From Corynebacterium kalidii (lineage in GTDB: Bacteria; Actinomycetota; Actinomycetes; Mycobacteriales; Mycobacteriaceae): 64,000 bases of DNA. The notes under the pieces are model-generated. The model was not told the DNA's origin, searched no databases, and saw nothing but the letters and a program-made list of their open reading frames with translations. Below, piece by piece: positions 38,239 to 48,431 of the stretch. A program made the translations under genes and the position numbers. The stretch's first letter is position 1. Every line of letters starts with the position of its first letter. The stretch is from assembly GCF_022869005.1 (NCBI RefSeq), contig NZ_JALIEA010000017.1, positions 558,001 through 622,000 of the forward strand, in the 5' to 3' direction.

Positions 38239-39345
38239 TCACTCCATCCAGGGCAGCTCCGCGCCCACGGCCTCCGACAGGTTCGACAACCCGTGGCGCC
38301 GGACCTGCCGGGCCAACCCGAGGTGGATGTCCCGGATCCAGTCCGGACCGCCGTAGATGAAGCCGGTGTAGCCCTGCAGCAGGGTCGCGCCGGCACCGAT
38401 GCGTTCCCACGCCTGTTCGGCGGTCTCGATACCGCCGACACCGACCAGCACCAGTTCGTCGCCGGCGCGGGCACGGATCCGGCGCAGCACCTCCAGCGAA
38501 CGCTCGGCCACCGGGGCCCCGGAGATTCCGCCGGCACCGAGTGCCTTCACGTCGGAGGCGGGGGTACGCAGACCGTCGCGGCTGATGGTCGTGTTCGTGG
38601 CGATGAGCCCGGTCAGGCCGAGTTCCCCGGCGAGGTCGGTCACCGCGTCCACGTCGGCGTCGGAGAGGTCCGGGGCGATCTTCACGAACAGCGGACGGTT
38701 GCTGGCGCGGCGCACCGCGTCGACGATCGGCCGGAGGCTCTCCACGGCCTGCAGGTCCCGCAGGCCCGGCGTGTTCGGCGACGACACGTTGATCACCAGG
38801 TAGTCGGCGACGGCGTCGACGGCCCGGGCGGACTCGTAGTAGTCCGAGGGTGCCTGGTCGGCCGGGGTGTTCTTCGTCTTGCCGAGGTTGACACCCACGG
38901 GCTCCGGCTCGACCCGGTCCCGCAGCCGGTACGCGGCGGCCAGGGCACCGTCGTTGTTGAAGCCCATCCTGTTGAGGAGCGCGCGGTCGTCGGGCAGCCG
39001 GAACAACCGGGGGGTGAGGTTCCCGGGCTGGTGGACCGCGGTCACGGTGCCGACCTCGGAGTACCCGAACCCGAGCGGACCCCAGACATCGACCTCGGTG
39101 GCGTTCTTGTCGAAACCGGCGGCCAGTCCCAGCGGCCGCGGGAAGTGCACCCCGCCGACCGACTGCGCGAGCACCGGGTCGGCGACGACGAGGCTCCGTC
39201 GCAACGCTGCCCGCGCGGTCGCCGACCCGGCGGCCGCGACCAGGGCGCGGGACATCAGACCGTGGATCCGCTCGGCACGCAGCCGGAACAGCTGTGTGAG
39301 GGAGGCGTCGTACACCGTTCCCCGGATCGTACGGAAGCTGGTCAT
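38239..39345 (-). CDS. pyrD: Dihydroorotate dehydrogenase (quinone), class 2
   Basis: This 368-residue FMN enzyme oxidises dihydroorotate to orotate in pyrimidine synthesis, passing electrons to the quinone pool. It has the N-terminal helical membrane-binding region ([14 protein letters not shown]) of class 2 enzymes, then [41 protein letters not shown] and the FMN-phosphate motif LIATNTT. The ATG at 39345 follows GGAAAGGAC. It starts 3 bp after the lipoprotein stop, so they are one transcript. Confidence 0.97.
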   Translation of the reverse strand: MTSFRTIRGTVYDASLTQLFRLRAERIHGLMSRALVAAAGSATARAALRRSLVVADPVLAQSVGGVHFPRPLGLAAGFDKNATEVDVWGPLGFGYSEVGTVTAVHQPGNLTPRLFRLPDDRALLNRMGFNNDGALAAAYRLRDRVEPEPVGVNLGKTKNTPADQAPSDYYESARAVDAVADYLVINVSSPNTPGLRDLQAVESLRPIVDAVRRASNRPLFVKIAPDLSDADVDAVTDLAGELGLTGLIATNTTISRDGLRTPASDVKALGAGGISGAPVAERSLEVLRRIRARAGDELVLVGVGGIETAEQAWERIGAGATLLQGYTGFIYGGPDWIRDIHLGLARQVRRHGLSNLSEAVGAELPWME

Positions 39346-39348
39346 GGG

Positions 39349-40497
39349 TCAGTCCTTTCGGGGGAGGTCGTCGGAGGGGATGTACTCACGGGTGCCGTCG
39401 GCGGTCACCAGGAGCAGGTCACCGCTGCCGTCGTCGATGATGTGCCGGACGTCGGGGGCGGTGGTGACCTCACCGACCGCGACCGGGGTCCCGGTGGACA
39501 GGTCGTAGCCCGTCAGCGTGTTGTCGCCGGTGGTGGACACCCACATCAACTCGCGGTCGGAGTCCCACAGCACCGCCCAGGCGCCGTCGCCGGTGGGCAC
39601 GGACTGGGTGTGCCTGATCACGTCGGTCAGGGTGTAGACCAACGCCTGGTTGCGCCGGGGGTCGGAGGCCACGAGCACCCCGTCGGGCCGCGTCCCGGCG
39701 GACACGGTGCCGACGCCCTGGCCGATGCGCAGCGCGGCGAGCCTGCTCCGGTCGGCGATGTCGATGTCGGTGACGCTGGTCTGCGCGGCGTCGACGAGCG
39801 CCGCCCGCCACTGCGGGTCGCCGTCGCGGGTGTTGCCGACGAGCTGCAGCGCACTGGCGCTGTCCGTGATGTGCTCGGAGCCGGACGACTCGCCGTCGGG
39901 GGAGAACCAGTGGACGTCGGCGTCGGACTCCACGGTCACCGCCAGGGACCCGTCGGGGTGGACGGCGGCCGCGGTCACCTCACCCGGCGCGTCGACCCGG
40001 CGCTGTTCCTCGCCCTCGGCGTCCAGGACGCGCACGGTGGTCCCGCATCCGAGGACGACACCGTCGACGGCGCCGCTGACGGTGGTGCAGGAGTCGTCGA
40101 CGTCGACGGTGGTCGCACGTCCGCTGGCGACGTCCCCGAGTGTGCCGATGGACAGCCGCCCCTGTTCGAGGGCGGCGACCGGGGCGGGGGAGTCGGCGGA
40201 GACCCCGTCGCCGAGACCGGCGCGGACGAGGCCGGCGCGGACGAGGCCGAGGACCTCGTCACCGTCCTCGAGCGACCCGGTCGCCTCCGACGGACCGGGC
40301 CGGTCGGGGGAGTCCAGGGGTTCGGCGGGGACCCCCACCACGACCTCTCCCTCCCCGTCGGGCCCGTCGTCGCCGTCGGTGCCGAACATCTGCTCGGCAC
40401 ATCCGGTCAGTGTCAGGGCTGCGGCGGCCGGGAGTGCCACGACCGCCGCCATCCTCTTGCGTGGCCACGTTGGGGGCCGGTTCACCAGGCTTCTCAC
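39349..40497 (-). CDS. Lipoprotein with beta-propeller-like repeats (LppL-like)
   Basis: This 382-residue protein has a signal peptide ending in the lipobox LTGC, so it should be lipid-anchored outside the membrane. The rest carries repeated beta-strand blocks (for example [20 protein letters not shown] and [17 protein letters not shown]), resembling a beta-propeller. Position between pyrD and uppP equals that of M. tuberculosis LppL (Rv2138). The function is unknown. The GTG at 40497 is chosen because TAGCGT lies 7 nt upstream. A 15-bp tandem duplication encodes [10 protein letters not shown]. Confidence 0.85.
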   Translation of the reverse strand: MRSLVNRPPTWPRKRMAAVVALPAAAALTLTGCAEQMFGTDGDDGPDGEGEVVVGVPAEPLDSPDRPGPSEATGSLEDGDEVLGLVRAGLVRAGLGDGVSADSPAPVAALEQGRLSIGTLGDVASGRATTVDVDDSCTTVSGAVDGVVLGCGTTVRVLDAEGEEQRRVDAPGEVTAAAVHPDGSLAVTVESDADVHWFSPDGESSGSEHITDSASALQLVGNTRDGDPQWRAALVDAAQTSVTDIDIADRSRLAALRIGQGVGTVSAGTRPDGVLVASDPRRNQALVYTLTDVIRHTQSVPTGDGAWAVLWDSDRELMWVSTTGDNTLTGYDLSTGTPVAVGEVTTAPDVRHIIDDGSGDLLLVTADGTREYIPSDDLPRKD

Positions 40498-40504
40498 GGG
40501 GATC

Positions 40505-40510
40505 ACGCTA
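40505..40510 (-). promoter_or_regulatory. -10 hexamer TAGCGT, leaderless lipoprotein gene
   Basis: TAGCGT on the minus strand, 7 nt before the GTG at 40497. It sets the start of the lipoprotein-pyrD unit. Confidence 0.55.
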
Positions 40511-40568
40511 CTACACACCGGACGCCACGCCGTCCCCGCCCGACATGAGGCGGCGGGCTCCGGGACGG

Positions 40569-40574
40569 TACGCT
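40569..40574 (+). promoter_or_regulatory. -10 hexamer TACGCT, leaderless uppP
   Basis: TACGCT ends 8 nt before the uppP ATG at 40583. Confidence 0.5.
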
Positions 40575-40582
40575 CTTCTGCC

Positions 40583-41467
40583 ATGGAGCTCTCCTCGTAT
40601 CTCGCCGCCGACGCCGGCGGCACCGTCACCACCACCGACATGGGGTGGTTGCAGACCATCATCCTCTCGATCGTGCAGGGGCTCACCGAGTTCCTCCCGG
40701 TCTCGTCGTCCGGGCACATGCGTATCGTCTCGCAGCTGGTGTGGGGGGAGGACGCCGGCGCGTCCTTCACCGCCGTGGTCCAGCTGGGCACGGAGCTGGC
40801 GGTGCTGGTGTTCTTCGCGAAGGACATCTGGATCATCCTGTCGGCGTGGTTCGCCGGCGTCTTCGACCCGGCGAAACGGGACAACCTGAACTACCGGATG
40901 GGGTGGATGGTCATCGCCGCGACCATCCCGGTGGGCCTGATCGGTTTCCTGGCCAAGGACCTCATCCGCGACAACCTGCGTAACCTGTGGATCACCGCGA
41001 TCGTGCTGATCCTGTTCTCGTTCGTCTTCATCTGGGCGGAGAAGGTCGGCTCCCACAAGCGCACCTACGAGAAACTGACCATGAAGGACGCGCTGATCAT
41101 GGGCTTCGCGCAGTGCCTCGCCCTGATCCCCGGGGTGTCCCGCTCGGGGGCGACGGTGTCCGCCGGTCTCTTCCTGAACCTCGACCGTGAGGTCGCCACA
41201 CGGTTCTCCTTCCTGCTCGCGATCCCGGCGGTCCTGGCGTCCGGGCTCTTCAGCCTGCCGGACGCCTTCGAACCCGCGTCCGGGCAGGCCGCCACCGGGC
41301 TGCAGCTGGCCGTCGGCACCTCGATCGCCTTCGTCCTGGGCTACATCTCCATCGCCTGGCTGCTGAAGTTCGTCGCCAACCACTCGTTCGCCTGGTTCGC
41401 CCTGTGGCGGATCCCGGTGGGTGTGGCTGTGCTGATCCTGCTGGCCACCGGAACCATCAGCGCCTGA
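40583..41467 (+). CDS. uppP: Undecaprenyl-diphosphatase
   Basis: This 294-residue, eight-segment membrane protein of the BacA/UppP family dephosphorylates undecaprenyl (or decaprenyl) diphosphate to recycle the lipid carrier for cell-wall synthesis. Both catalytic motifs are present: [14 protein letters not shown] near residue 35 and [13 protein letters not shown] near residue 180. It also confers resistance to bacitracin in many bacteria. It is divergent from the lipoprotein gene and followed by mshC, as in M. tuberculosis. Confidence 0.96.
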   Translation: MELSSYLAADAGGTVTTTDMGWLQTIILSIVQGLTEFLPVSSSGHMRIVSQLVWGEDAGASFTAVVQLGTELAVLVFFAKDIWIILSAWFAGVFDPAKRDNLNYRMGWMVIAATIPVGLIGFLAKDLIRDNLRNLWITAIVLILFSFVFIWAEKVGSHKRTYEKLTMKDALIMGFAQCLALIPGVSRSGATVSAGLFLNLDREVATRFSFLLAIPAVLASGLFSLPDAFEPASGQAATGLQLAVGTSIAFVLGYISIAWLLKFVANHSFAWFALWRIPVGVAVLILLATGTISA

Positions 41468-41471
41468 CGGC

Positions 41472-41495
41472 CGGACCGGTGGGCGGGCCGGTCCG
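41472..41495 (+). terminator. Hairpin after uppP
   Basis: CGGACCGG (41472-41479) and CCGGTCCG (41488-41495) form an 8-bp stem just after the uppP stop. There is no T tract, so termination is probable rather than certain. Confidence 0.5.
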
Positions 41496-41504
41496 TACGG
41501 TGAC

Positions 41505-41510
41505 TAGAAT
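41505..41510 (+). promoter_or_regulatory. -10 hexamer TAGAAT, leaderless mshC
   Basis: TAGAAT ends 8 nt before the mshC ATG at 41519. Confidence 0.6.
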
Positions 41511-41518
41511 CTGGCACC

Positions 41519-42823
41519 ATGCGTTCATGGTCCGCCCCCGACGTCCCCGCCCTGCCGGGTGACGGTGTCCCCCTCACACTCCACGACACGGCCGCCGACC
41601 GCGTCCTGCCGGTCGACACCGGCATGGTCACGGACGCGGGGGAGGTGGGGGTGTACGTCTGCGGCATCACCCCGTACGACTCGACCCACCTCGGCCATGC
41701 GGCGACCTACGTCGCCTTCGACCTGGTGGTCCGTCAGCTGCTCGACAACGGGCACGGCGTGCACTACGTGCAGAACATCACCGATGTCGACGACCCGCTG
41801 TTCGAGCGTGCCGACCGGGACGGGGTGGACTGGCGTGAGCTGGGTACCGGCCAGATCGACCTGTTCCGGTCGGACATGGAGGCACTGTCGGTGCTGCCTC
41901 CGCGCGACTACGTCGGGGCGATGGAGTCCGTCGACGAGGTCGTCCGCATGGTGGAGCGGCTGCTCGCGGTCGGGGCGGCCTACCGTCTGGACGACGAGTT
42001 CCCCGACGTCTACGTCGACCACACCTTCACCGCGCAGTTCGGTTACGAGTCCCGGTACGACGCGGAGACGATGAGCCGTTTCTTCGCCGAGGGCGGCGGT
42101 GACCCGGAGCGTCCGGGGAAGCGTCACCCGATGGACGCCCTGGTGTGGCGTGCCCACCGTGAGGGCGAGCCCGCGTGGGAGTCCCCCTTCGGCCCGGGGC
42201 GCCCGGGCTGGCACGTGGAGTGTTCGGCGATCGCCACCAACCGGCTGGGGGCGACGTTCGCCGTCCAGGGGGGCGGCAGCGACCTGCGGTTCCCGCACCA
42301 CGAGTTCTCCGCCGCCCATGCCGAGGCGGCACACGGTGTGGACCGGATGGCCGGGCACTACGTGCACGCCGGGATGATCGGTCTGGACGGGACGAAGATG
42401 AGCAAGTCCCTGGGGAACCTGGTGTTCGTCTCCCGGCTGACCGCCGACGGCCACGACCCCGCGGCGGTGCGGCTGGGCCTGTACGAGGACCATTACCGCA
42501 GTGACCGTGACTGGTCGGCGGAGGTCCTGGAACGCGCCGAGCAGCGGCTGGAGCGTTGGCGTCGGGCGGTCGCGGCGGCGGGGCAGCGTCCTGCCTCGGA
42601 GGTGGACGGCCTGGTCCGGGAGGTCCGCGGTGCCCTGGCCGACGACCTCGACACCCCGGCTGCACTGGCGTTGATCGACGCGTGGAGCCGGGACGTCACG
42701 GACGTCACCGCCGCCGCTGACGTCACCGCCGCTGACGGCCCTGACAGCCCGGAAACCCCCGACGACTCGGCCGGCGACCGGGTCCGCACGCTGTGCGCGT
42801 CGCTGCTGGGGGTGGCACTGTGA
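41519..42823 (+). CDS. mshC: Cysteine:GlcN-Ins ligase MshC (mycothiol synthesis)
   Basis: This 434-residue enzyme joins cysteine to GlcN-inositol using ATP, the third step of mycothiol synthesis. It is a paralogue of cysteinyl-tRNA synthetase: Cys48 with the HIGH-like THLGH (56-60), zinc ligands Cys in WHVECSAIA and His in [11 protein letters not shown], and KMSKS. It lacks the C-terminal tRNA-binding part of CysRS, which separates the two. A short Thr/Ala/Asp-rich insertion near the C-terminus is encoded by imperfect repeats. It overlaps the next gene by 4 bp. Confidence 0.95.
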   Translation: MRSWSAPDVPALPGDGVPLTLHDTAADRVLPVDTGMVTDAGEVGVYVCGITPYDSTHLGHAATYVAFDLVVRQLLDNGHGVHYVQNITDVDDPLFERADRDGVDWRELGTGQIDLFRSDMEALSVLPPRDYVGAMESVDEVVRMVERLLAVGAAYRLDDEFPDVYVDHTFTAQFGYESRYDAETMSRFFAEGGGDPERPGKRHPMDALVWRAHREGEPAWESPFGPGRPGWHVECSAIATNRLGATFAVQGGGSDLRFPHHEFSAAHAEAAHGVDRMAGHYVHAGMIGLDGTKMSKSLGNLVFVSRLTADGHDPAAVRLGLYEDHYRSDRDWSAEVLERAEQRLERWRRAVAAAGQRPASEVDGLVREVRGALADDLDTPAALALIDAWSRDVTDVTAAADVTAADGPDSPETPDDSAGDRVRTLCASLLGVAL

Positions 42824-43209
42824 GCTCCGACAGCTTCGCCGCGGCGACCGACGCCGCCCGCCACGAGTTCATCGATAACCTGAACGCCATGGCCACCGGC
42901 AGCTACCTGCGGGAGGAGGACCGTGAGTTCTGGGAGGCGCCGTACCCCACCACCGTGGTGGACGAGGCCGCCGAGATCCTCCACCGCCTGATCTCCGGTG
43001 TGCGGGCCGACCCCACCGGGGAGGTCGTCCTGCAGGTGATCTCGGCCCACGACGCCCTGCGGGCGCTCAGTGACCGCCACGCCGGCGCCGTCTACGAGGA
43101 CGAGGAGGTCACCGACTTCCGCGCGCTGGTCACGGTGCTGTGCGAGGAGGTCGGCGCGGACGCCCGTCAGGTGCTCGACGACCTCGACCGCATCATCGAG
43201 CAGGAGTAG
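42820..43209 (+). CDS. Small conserved protein of unknown function
   Basis: This 129-residue, acidic, probably all-helical protein begins [23 protein letters not shown]. It has no signal peptide, membrane segment or known motif. Its GTG overlaps the mshC stop (GTGA), so it is translated with mshC, and a role linked to mycothiol synthesis is possible but unproved. It ends one base before the convergent thioesterase gene. Confidence 0.75.
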   Translation: MSSDSFAAATDAARHEFIDNLNAMATGSYLREEDREFWEAPYPTTVVDEAAEILHRLISGVRADPTGEVVLQVISAHDALRALSDRHAGAVYEDEEVTDFRALVTVLCEEVGADARQVLDDLDRIIEQE

Positions 43210-43210
43210 G

Positions 43211-44035
43211 CTACCCGAGCCGCTGCAGCAGCAGCGACTGGGTGGTCGACCCGACCGGGCCCTTCTCGTCGAAGAGGCGGCCGATGGTCAATCCGGTCCC
43301 GTCGGGCCCGAAGTTGGCCTCGGCCTGGATCCCGGTCCACCCGCCGACCGGCAGCCGGTGCAGGGAGACCGTGAGGTCGGTGTTCATGAACTGCCATTCG
43401 CGCGGGTCGAGCACCCGGTCTGTGCCGTTGGCCACGTCGGCCACGGACATCAGCCTGCTCCACGGGGTGTCCTCCACCCCGGCGACGACCGCCATCCGGC
43501 TGCGCACCCACAGCTGTCCGCCGACCGTCGGCGGGACGGGGCGGAAGTCGAGGGAGTCGATGAACGCCCCGGACCAGGTCGCCAGGAACGACGTGTCGGC
43601 GTCGGGCCCGCCGGCCTGCGACAGGGGCACCATCGCGGCGGCAGCCGGCACACCGGGGTTCTCCACGTCGGTGGTGTCGTCGCTGCGCACCCACCAGGCA
43701 CTGCCGCGGACGACCTCGCGACCGGACCCGTCGACGACCACGGCCTCGAGGTAGCTGACCCGTCGGCCGGGGCGGACCACCCGGGCGGTGACGTGCAGCT
43801 GCGCGACCGGCACCGCCCCGAGGAGTTCGGTGGTCACCCGCACCAGCCGGCCGCCGTCGGGCGCGATGCCCTCCATGGCGTGGGTGACCAGTGCGGACGG
43901 GGGAGCGCCGTGCTGGAAGTCGGGGCCCCAGGGGCTCACGGTGTGCTCGGTGGCGGTGTACGCGGTCCAGGGGGTCCCGGTGTCGTCGGCGGTCGTGGCG
44001 CCCTGCAGGAAGTATGCGTCGGTGATGTAGCTCAT
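43211..44035 (-). CDS. Acyl-CoA thioesterase-like (TesB-type double hotdog) protein
   Basis: This 274-residue protein has the two-hotdog architecture of actinobacterial TesB-like proteins: an N-terminal hotdog beginning after HTVSPWGPDFQHGAPPSAL and a second starting at about residue 150 (FIDSLDFRPV). FQHGAPPSALVTHAME is the typical hotdog helix. It probably hydrolyses an acyl-CoA; the substrate is unknown. The ATG at 44035 is chosen because TAGGAT lies 8 nt upstream. It is divergent from the HAD gene. Confidence 0.85.
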   Translation of the reverse strand: MSYITDAYFLQGATTADDTGTPWTAYTATEHTVSPWGPDFQHGAPPSALVTHAMEGIAPDGGRLVRVTTELLGAVPVAQLHVTARVVRPGRRVSYLEAVVVDGSGREVVRGSAWWVRSDDTTDVENPGVPAAAAMVPLSQAGGPDADTSFLATWSGAFIDSLDFRPVPPTVGGQLWVRSRMAVVAGVEDTPWSRLMSVADVANGTDRVLDPREWQFMNTDLTVSLHRLPVGGWTGIQAEANFGPDGTGLTIGRLFDEKGPVGSTTQSLLLQRLG

Positions 44036-44043
44036 GGTGTGCG

Positions 44044-44049
44044 ATCCTA
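44044..44049 (-). promoter_or_regulatory. -10 hexamer TAGGAT, leaderless thioesterase gene
   Basis: TAGGAT on the minus strand, 8 nt before the ATG at 44035, in the 25-bp gap between divergent start codons. Confidence 0.55.
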
Positions 44050-44060
44050 TCGGCCCAGGC

Positions 44061-44765
44061 ATGATGGCAAGGGTGAAGGCGATACTCTGGGACATGGACG
44101 GCACACTGGTCGACACCGAGCCACGGTGGGGGGAGTCGACCTACGCCATGGCCGCCGAGATGGGGCGTGAACTGACCCCCGAGGTCAGGGCGACGACCGT
44201 CGGCGGCACGGCGGACGGGACGGTGCGCCTGTGCGCGCAGTGGGCCGGTCTCGACCCCACCGACGAGGAGGTCGGTGAGTGGATCAGGTGGGTCTACGAC
44301 CACGTGTCCCGCCTCTTCGCCGAGGGTCTGGACCTGCTGCCGGGCGTCGCCGACCTCCTGGCGGAGGGCAGCGCCTCGGGTGTGCCGATGATGGTGGTGA
44401 CCAACACCTTCCGTTCCTTGACGGACCAGGCGTTGGAGACCATCGGTACGGAGCACTTCGTCGGCTCGGTCTGCGGCGACGAGGTACCGGCGGGCAAACC
44501 GGACCCGACCTGCTACCTCACCGCCGCCCGTCGTCTCGGGGTCGCCCCCGACGACTGCCTGGTGTTCGAGGACTCCACCAACGGGATGACGGCGGCCGTG
44601 CGGGCGGGGTGCCGGGTCGTCGGCCTGCCCTCCGCCGACGCCGAGGTTCCCGACGGGGCGGTGCCGGTGACGGCCCTGCGCGACGGACAGGCGGGGTTGG
44701 CCGGGTTGACCGTCGCCGACCTGCGGGGATTCTGGGAGCGGATCGGGCGGCTGCGTGTAGGGTGA
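44061..44765 (+). CDS. HAD-family phosphatase (beta-phosphoglucomutase-like)
   Basis: This protein of about 234 residues has the HAD motifs: nucleophile DMDGTLVDTEP near the start, motif II VVTNTF, the lysine in PAGKPDP and the acidic motif VFEDSTNG. The cap insertion after motif I places it with subfamily I phosphatases and phosphoglucomutases. The substrate is unknown. Start choice is uncertain among ATG 44061, ATG 44064 and GTG 44073. It precedes hisE; the conserved neighbourhood hints at a histidine-linked phosphatase, but this is inference. Confidence 0.85.
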   Translation: MMARVKAILWDMDGTLVDTEPRWGESTYAMAAEMGRELTPEVRATTVGGTADGTVRLCAQWAGLDPTDEEVGEWIRWVYDHVSRLFAEGLDLLPGVADLLAEGSASGVPMMVVTNTFRSLTDQALETIGTEHFVGSVCGDEVPAGKPDPTCYLTAARRLGVAPDDCLVFEDSTNGMTAAVRAGCRVVGLPSADAEVPDGAVPVTALRDGQAGLAGLTVADLRGFWERIGRLRVG

Positions 44766-44807
44766 CCGCGTCACCACGTCGGTGCAGGATGTGACAGAAT
44801 GAGTCCC

Positions 44808-45071
44808 GTGAAGAACTTCGACTCCCTGTTTGAGGAACTGTCCCAGCGTGCCGCGGAACGACCCGCCGGCTCCGGTACCGTGGAGGCACTCGACGCCGGG
44901 GTGCATTTCCAGGGCAAGAAGATCGTCGAGGAGGCGGGGGAGGTCTGGCTGGCCGCCGAGTACCAGTCCGACGACGAGCTCTCCGAGGAGATCTCCCAGC
45001 TGCTCTACTGGTTGCAGGTGGTGATGGTCGGTCGCGGCCTCACCCCGTCCGACGTCTACAAGTTCCTCTGA
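44808..45071 (+). CDS. hisE: Phosphoribosyl-ATP diphosphatase
   Basis: This 87-residue enzyme hydrolyses phosphoribosyl-ATP to phosphoribosyl-AMP, the second step of histidine synthesis. It is an all-alpha MazG-like fold with [14 protein letters not shown] and the acidic [11 protein letters not shown] helix binding metal. The GTG at 44808 is preferred to the in-frame ATG at 44799 because it gives the expected [11 protein letters not shown] start. A -10-like CAGAAT lies 7 nt before it and would swallow the ATG. It is followed by hisG after 10 bp. Confidence 0.93.
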   Translation: MKNFDSLFEELSQRAAERPAGSGTVEALDAGVHFQGKKIVEEAGEVWLAAEYQSDDELSEEISQLLYWLQVVMVGRGLTPSDVYKFL

Positions 45072-45081
45072 GAGGGTTGCC

Positions 45082-45942
45082 GTGAGTACTCCTGACCTGC
45101 TGCGCGTCGCCGTCCCGAACAAGGGGTCGCTGTCCGAGACCGCCACCGAGATCCTCGCCGAGGCCGGCTACCCGGGGCGTGGCGACTCGAAGTCGTTGAC
45201 CGTCGTCGACGCCGAGAACGGCGTCGAGTTCTATTTCCTCCGCCCGAAGGACATCGCGATCTACGTGGCCAGCGGGCACCTGGACATGGGCATCACCGGC
45301 CGCGACCTCGCCGCCGACACCCGTGAGGAGACCGAGGAGCTCCTGGAGCTCGGTTTCGGCGACTCCACGTTCCGCTACGCCGCCCCCGCGGACGAGGAGT
45401 GGACGGTGGAGGCCCTGGAGGGGCGCCGGATCGCCACGTCCTACCCGAACCTGGTGCGCCGGGACCTGCGGTCCCGTGGCATCGACGCCACCGTCGTCCG
45501 TCTGGACGGCGCGGTGGAGATCTCCATCCGCCTCGGCGTGGCCGACGCCATCGCCGACGTGGTGTCCACGGGGCGGACCCTGCGGCAGCAGGGCCTGCGT
45601 CCCTTCGGCGACCCGGTGATCAGTTCGACCGCCGTGGTCGTGGGGCGTCGCGGGGCGTCCGTCGACGACCGTCAGCGGGTGCTCCTCAAGCGGATCGAGG
45701 GCATCCTGCACGCCCGCAACTACGTGATGCTCGACTACAACTGCTCGCGGGACGTCCTCGACCGTGCGGCCGCCGTCACCCCCGGCCTGTCCGCACCGAC
45801 GGTGTCCCCCCTGGCCCAGGACAACTGGGTCGCCGTCCGGGCGATGGTGCCCCGACGGGACGCCAACACCCTGATGGACAACCTCTCCGCCCTGGGCGCT
45901 GAGGCCATCCTCGCCAGCGACATCCGCATCGCACGTATCTGA
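45082..45942 (+). CDS. hisG: ATP phosphoribosyltransferase, long form
   Basis: This 286-residue enzyme catalyses the first committed step of histidine synthesis, ATP + PRPP to phosphoribosyl-ATP, and is feedback-inhibited by histidine. It is the long form: catalytic domains with [22 protein letters not shown] and the PRPP loop [16 protein letters not shown], then a C-terminal PII-like regulatory domain from about residue 210. The GTG at 45082 has GAGAGGG upstream. It is in one transcription unit with hisE, as in corynebacteria. Confidence 0.97.
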   Translation: MSTPDLLRVAVPNKGSLSETATEILAEAGYPGRGDSKSLTVVDAENGVEFYFLRPKDIAIYVASGHLDMGITGRDLAADTREETEELLELGFGDSTFRYAAPADEEWTVEALEGRRIATSYPNLVRRDLRSRGIDATVVRLDGAVEISIRLGVADAIADVVSTGRTLRQQGLRPFGDPVISSTAVVVGRRGASVDDRQRVLLKRIEGILHARNYVMLDYNCSRDVLDRAAAVTPGLSAPTVSPLAQDNWVAVRAMVPRRDANTLMDNLSALGAEAILASDIRIARI

Positions 45943-45988
45943 CGGCTCCACCACGAGTCGTCCGTCACCACGAAAGGCCGGTACCACC

Positions 45989-47509
45989 ATGACTGTCCCT
46001 GAGTTCCGTCCGGAATCCACCCCGGTCACCTCGTCCACGCAGCTGATCACCGCGGCGGAGACGCACTCGCTCAGTGCGCACGCCGCCACCAGTTTCCGGA
46101 CCGAGGAGGACCTGCTGGGCACGATGCCGGTCCCGGAGCACGCCTACTACGGGATCCACGCCCTGCGCGCGGTGGACAACTTCCAGATCTCGCGGACGAC
46201 CCTGAACCAGCTGCCCGAGTTCATCCGCGGCATGGTGCAGGTCAAGAAGGCCGCTGCGATCGCGAACCAGCGGCTGCACGCCCTGCCCCGGCACAAGGCC
46301 GAGGCCATCGTCTGGGCGTGCGACCAGATCCTGCTCGAGCACCGGTGCATGGACCAGTTCCCGATCGACGTCTACCAGGGCGGGGCCGGCACCTCGACGA
46401 ACATGAACGTCAACGAGGTCGTGGCGAACCTGGCGCTGGAGTACCTGGGGGAGCCCAAGGGCAGCTACGACATCATCAACCCCAACGACGACGTCAACAT
46501 GAGCCAGTCCACCAACGACGCGTACCCGACCGGGTTCCGGCTGGGCATCCACACCGCGTTCCAGGACCTCATCCGTCACCTCAGCGCCCTGGAGCGCGCC
46601 TTCTCCAACAAGGGCGACGAGTTCCGGGACGTCATCACCATGGGGCGCACCCAGCTCCAGGACGCCGTGCCGGTCAGCCTCGGCGACGAGCTCACCGCCT
46701 TCGCCCAGAACCTCTCCGAGGAGCAGTCCCAGCTCAACCGGGCCGCGGACTTCATGCTGGAGGTCAACCTCGGCGGTACGGCGATCGGTACCGGGGTGAA
46801 CGCCCCGTCGGGGTACCAGCAGCAGGTCGTCGCCGCGCTGCGTGAGGTCACCGAACTCAAGGTGCTCGCCGCCAACGACCTGCTGGAGGCCACCAGCGAC
46901 ACCGGGGCGTACGTCAACGCCAGCTCGGTGGTCAAGCGTGTGGCCATGAAGCTGTCGAAGATCTGCAACGACCTTCGCCTGCTCTCCTCCGGCCCGCGCG
47001 CCGGCCTCAACGAGATCAACCTGCCGGAGCGTCAGGCCGGTTCGTCGATCATGCCGGCGAAGGTGAACCCGGTGATCCCGGAGGTCGTCAACCAGATCTG
47101 CTTCAAGGTCTTCGGCAACGACGTCACCATCTCGATGGCCGCGGAGGCCGGCCAGCTGCAGCTCAACGTGATGGAGCCGGTGATCGCGCAGTCGCTGTTC
47201 GAGTCCATCCGGCTGCTCGCCCGCGCCTGCACCACGCTGCGCACGCTGTGCGTGGTGGGCATCACGGCCAACGAGGACGTGTGCCGGTCGTACGTGGAGC
47301 ACTCCATCGGTATCGTGACCTACCTCAACCCGCTGATCGGCCACCACAACGGTGACCTGGTGGGCAAGGAGTGCGCCCGTACCGGCAAGTCCGTGCGTGA
47401 GGTCGTCCTCGAGCGTGGGCTGCTGGACGAGGAGACCCTCGACCAGGTGCTCAGCAAGGAGAACCTGCTGCACCCGGTGTGGCGCGGGAAGCTGTACGTC
47501 GAGTCCTGA
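45989..47509 (+). CDS. aspA: Aspartate ammonia-lyase
   Basis: This 506-residue aspartase converts aspartate to fumarate and ammonia. It belongs to the fumarase/aspartase superfamily, with [15 protein letters not shown], the [17 protein letters not shown] substrate loop ([14 protein letters not shown]) and the mobile-loop signature [15 protein letters not shown]. An N-terminal extension of about 30 residues precedes the core. GAAAGG lies before the ATG. It follows hisG by 46 bp, the same order as in C. glutamicum, so it may be cotranscribed. Confidence 0.95.
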   Translation: MTVPEFRPESTPVTSSTQLITAAETHSLSAHAATSFRTEEDLLGTMPVPEHAYYGIHALRAVDNFQISRTTLNQLPEFIRGMVQVKKAAAIANQRLHALPRHKAEAIVWACDQILLEHRCMDQFPIDVYQGGAGTSTNMNVNEVVANLALEYLGEPKGSYDIINPNDDVNMSQSTNDAYPTGFRLGIHTAFQDLIRHLSALERAFSNKGDEFRDVITMGRTQLQDAVPVSLGDELTAFAQNLSEEQSQLNRAADFMLEVNLGGTAIGTGVNAPSGYQQQVVAALREVTELKVLAANDLLEATSDTGAYVNASSVVKRVAMKLSKICNDLRLLSSGPRAGLNEINLPERQAGSSIMPAKVNPVIPEVVNQICFKVFGNDVTISMAAEAGQLQLNVMEPVIAQSLFESIRLLARACTTLRTLCVVGITANEDVCRSYVEHSIGIVTYLNPLIGHHNGDLVGKECARTGKSVREVVLERGLLDEETLDQVLSKENLLHPVWRGKLYVES

Positions 47510-47554
47510 ACGGACTGCGACCGACGGCGACCGACGGCCCCGGACACCGGGGGT

Positions 47555-47586
47555 GTTCCCCGGGTACCCCTGAACAAGGGGGGAAC
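47555..47586 (+). terminator. Hairpin after aspA
   Basis: GTTCC (47555-47559) pairs with GGAAC (47582-47586), and inside it CCCCT pairs with AGGGG, around a GAACA loop. It starts 45 bp after the aspA stop. Confidence 0.5.
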
Positions 47587-47620
47587 CGGGTCGTCGACGA
47601 CCCTCGGTAGTTCACCGGGC

Positions 47621-47626
47621 TAACGT
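47621..47626 (+). promoter_or_regulatory. -10 hexamer TAACGT, leaderless gene at 47634
   Basis: TAACGT ends 7 nt before the GTG at 47634, with no ribosome-binding site between. Confidence 0.55.
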
Positions 47627-47633
47627 AGTTGGT

Positions 47634-48422
47634 GTGACACACCCCGTCGACACCACCACGCACACCACCACCTACCGCTCGACCCTCCTGACCCTTCCGC
47701 CCACGGGGGCGGCGCTCCGTCTGGTCTGGGACGACGACCGCACCCCGGAATCCTCCCGGGCCTGGGCGTTGAGCCTGCCGCACGGCCTGGGCGACGGCCG
47801 CGTCGTCAACGGACCCGCCGAAGCCCACCTCCCGAATACGGGGTTCCAGAAGCTCTTCGTCGTCGACCCCGGCGAGGCCCACCGGCACCACCTGGCCACC
47901 GTCTACGGCATCCGGACCGCCCGTGAGGCCCTGGAGGCGGTGCGTGCCCGCCTGGCGACCGGCGGCGACCCCCGCTACCGCGCCCACCGTGGACTGCTGG
48001 CCACCCTGTGCTCCACCCCGGCCGGGCAGCGCCCCGCCGCCCACACCGTCCTCGGCACCGTCGACCCCGCCGACCACCACGTTGTCGTCCCGTTCCTCAG
48101 CGACACGGCCGTCGCCGCGCTCCCGGAGGTGCCTCCGGCCGAGACCACGGCGTGGGACGTCTCGGTCGCCGTCCACCTGCTCTGGCTGGCCCACGGCGGT
48201 GGTCTGGTCACCGGCGACGAGTGCTCCGACCTGCTGGCCCGCGCCCTCGACTCGGCCCGGTCGGTCTACCGGACGTGGGCGGAGTACGCCGACGGCGTCG
48301 TGGTGGGACGCGCGGTGGCCGACGGGCGGCTGGACGACTCGTGCCTGCGTTTCGTCCGGGACGTCGCCGTGGCCCTGAACCACCCGGACTCACCGTGGTC
48401 CCGGCTGGAGCTGCAGGGGTAG
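47634..48422 (+). CDS. DUF1266-like protein of unknown function
   Basis: This 262-residue soluble protein has a C-terminal half resembling DUF1266: AWDVSVAVHLLWLAHGGGLV, then a dozen residues later LARALDSARSVYRTWAEYADGVVVGRAVADG, with the conserved Trp-Asp, Gly and final Gly-Arg pattern. The N-terminal half is unrecognised. The gene's TAG stop overlaps the -10 of the following Sir2 gene. Family function is unknown. Confidence 0.7.
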   Translation: MTHPVDTTTHTTTYRSTLLTLPPTGAALRLVWDDDRTPESSRAWALSLPHGLGDGRVVNGPAEAHLPNTGFQKLFVVDPGEAHRHHLATVYGIRTAREALEAVRARLATGGDPRYRAHRGLLATLCSTPAGQRPAAHTVLGTVDPADHHVVVPFLSDTAVAALPEVPPAETTAWDVSVAVHLLWLAHGGGLVTGDECSDLLARALDSARSVYRTWAEYADGVVVGRAVADGRLDDSCLRFVRDVAVALNHPDSPWSRLELQG

Positions 48423-48425
48423 CCT
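48420..48425 (+). promoter_or_regulatory. -10 hexamer TAGCCT, leaderless Sir2 gene
   Basis: TAGCCT ends 6 nt before the ATG at 48432. Its first three bases are the stop codon of the upstream gene. Confidence 0.6.
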
Positions 48426-48431
48426 GAGGGG

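Noticed and set aside
41519..42823. Cysteinyl-tRNA synthetase
   Set aside because: The catalytic core is shared, but the C-terminal tRNA-binding region is missing and the position beside uppP fits MshC.
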